Part shown: positions 4,929 to 5,779 of the stretch, in pieces
Position numbering within the stretch: the stretch's first letter is position 1
How the letters are laid out: every line of letters begins with the position of its first letter
Assembly (NCBI GenBank): GCA_050259195.1
Contig: JBLNAE010000287.1
Location: 1-5,779 of the forward strand
DNA: 5,779 bases
Source: PSLL01 sp050259195
Lineage (GTDB): Bacteria; Desulfobacterota_D; UBA1144; Nemesobacterales; CSP1-2
Direction: 5' to 3'
The notes under the pieces: generated by a model
The model's database searches: none
What the model was told of the DNA's origin: nothing
The model's input: only the letters and a program-made list of their open reading frames with translations
Translations under genes and position numbers: made by a program

Positions 4929-5779
4929 CTAGAACCAGAATTTAAATAAGCTGAAGAATCGTTCGTTTATACGCTCCAACGCAGAACGCCGCTTCCATTT
5001 TTCTAATTCTATTGACTGCGTATGGCTCAGGTCAACTTGGAATAGATCTTCCATCTGCTGCCCAAAATCACGTCCTACAATGACGGCATTCGCTTCATCA
5101 TCATGCACAAAACTGAGATAATCCAAATTACTTGACCCTACTGTAGACCACATACCATCAATGACCGCTGTCTTCGCATGTAGCATTCAATCATCCCACT
5201 CGTATAGCTTAACACCTGCTTTTAACAGTTCAGTGTAATGGGCACGCGAGGTATAGAGTATATAGTTGTGTACTGTAAAGCCCGGCAGAATAATTCGCAC
5301 ATCAACTCCACGCTGAGCTGCATTCTTTAAAGCACTGATAAACTGGTCATTAGGAGAGAAATATGCCTGAGTAACCCAAATGCGCCATTGTGCGAGTGAA
5401 ATAGCATTGAGGTATGCTTTGTATATGCTATATTCATCCTTCCCTCCGGTACTGGCAACAACCCGCACCAAGTCGTGGCCAACATCACTTAGCGGAGGGA
5501 AATCATGCTCTACATGGTTACTTTCTTCATCTCCTTTCTTCTCCCCCTGATCCCAGATTTGCAAAAACAGCTTCTGAAATTCAGTAACCGCAGGCCCTTC
5601 AATACGTACATCCGTATCCCTCCACCGACTTGTGGTATCATGTTTCTTTACCTTATCAGAAAGCGAGCTGCTGCTTGAGTATACGTCGCTGATGTTTATT
5701 CCACCTGTAAAGGCAACTCTTCCGTCAACAATCAAGAGCTTACGGTGGTCCCGTTGAGTAAGACGCCAGATACGTATGT
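4929..5779 (-). pseudogene. cls: Cardiolipin synthase / phospholipase D family protein, in-frame TGA, N-terminus outside window
   Basis: The minus-strand frame enters at the right edge and runs to TAG (4931-4929), 281 residues plus one internal TGA (5189-5187). The first HKD motif is RDHRKLLIVDGRVAFTGG (HRK codons at 5747-5739), followed by NISDVY and WRDTDVRIEGPAV. The middle carries WVTQAYFSPND and RGVDVRIILPG. The TGA falls in YEWDD-stop-MLHAKTAVIDG, directly before the second HKD motif (HAK at 5180-5172; then STVGSSNLD). Two HKD motifs form the phosphatidyl-transfer active site in cardiolipin synthases, which join phospholipids at the inner membrane. After the TGA, the homology continues in the same frame to a normal-looking C-terminus, so one base change explains the break. 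If translation stops there, the second half of the active site is lost. Translation could restart at the ATG that follows (5186-5184), but would lack the first motif. Upstream membrane helices would lie outside the window. Confidence 0.85.

Noticed and set aside
4691..5189. Genetic code change with UGA read as an amino acid
   Set aside because: The DCC and LMF genes end at TGA at the normal family end. Gly or Trp, the known UGA reassignments, does not fit the MscS position. Two sites are too few to argue for recoding.

Overview
The window looks like chromosomal DNA of a Gram-negative-type bacterium. Coding genes are separated by long AT-rich spacers, and at least two genes are broken. The PAS sensor protein, the UbiE-type methyltransferase, the DCC/lipase-maturation-factor pair and the MscS and phospholipase-D genes fit an environmental bacterium such as a Nitrospirota or proteobacterial lineage. 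The sequence alone does not settle the taxon. No rRNA, tRNA, CRISPR array, transposase or phage gene is visible.

Layout, left to right. (1) Positions 1-390, minus strand: the N-terminal 130 residues of a PAS-domain sensor protein that runs off the left edge. (2) 391-1060: a 670-bp divergent spacer with no convincing gene. It holds a degraded REP/MITE-like palindromic element (671-760), a candidate promoter and a short direct repeat. (3) 1061-1735, plus: a complete SAM-dependent methyltransferase. (4) 1736-2185: a 450-bp spacer with a TM2-like gene fragment behind a strong Shine-Dalgarno sequence, then a good intrinsic terminator that works only for minus-strand transcription although no minus-strand gene lies there. 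(5) 2186-4020, plus: a two-gene overlapping operon, a DCC-family (DUF393) thiol protein followed by a multi-pass lipase maturation factor (LMF) protein. (6) 4142-4858, plus: an MscS-type mechanosensitive channel gene with an in-frame TGA in its pore region and no C-terminal half. (7) 4929-5779, minus: a cardiolipin synthase/phospholipase D gene, open at the right edge, with an in-frame TGA just before its second HKD motif.

How the parts work together. The clearest functional unit is the DCC-LMF pair: the start and stop codons overlap as ATGA, the DCC protein has a CxxC motif, and the LMF protein has only two cysteines, both in its family-signature loop. This suggests, by inference, a membrane thiol-redox or folding module. 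The two genes on the right both concern the membrane (osmotic release and phospholipid synthesis). They lie tail to tail and both are interrupted by a TGA within otherwise intact homology. Since the operon genes use TGA as a genuine stop, ordinary gene decay, or sequencing error, is more likely than recoding.
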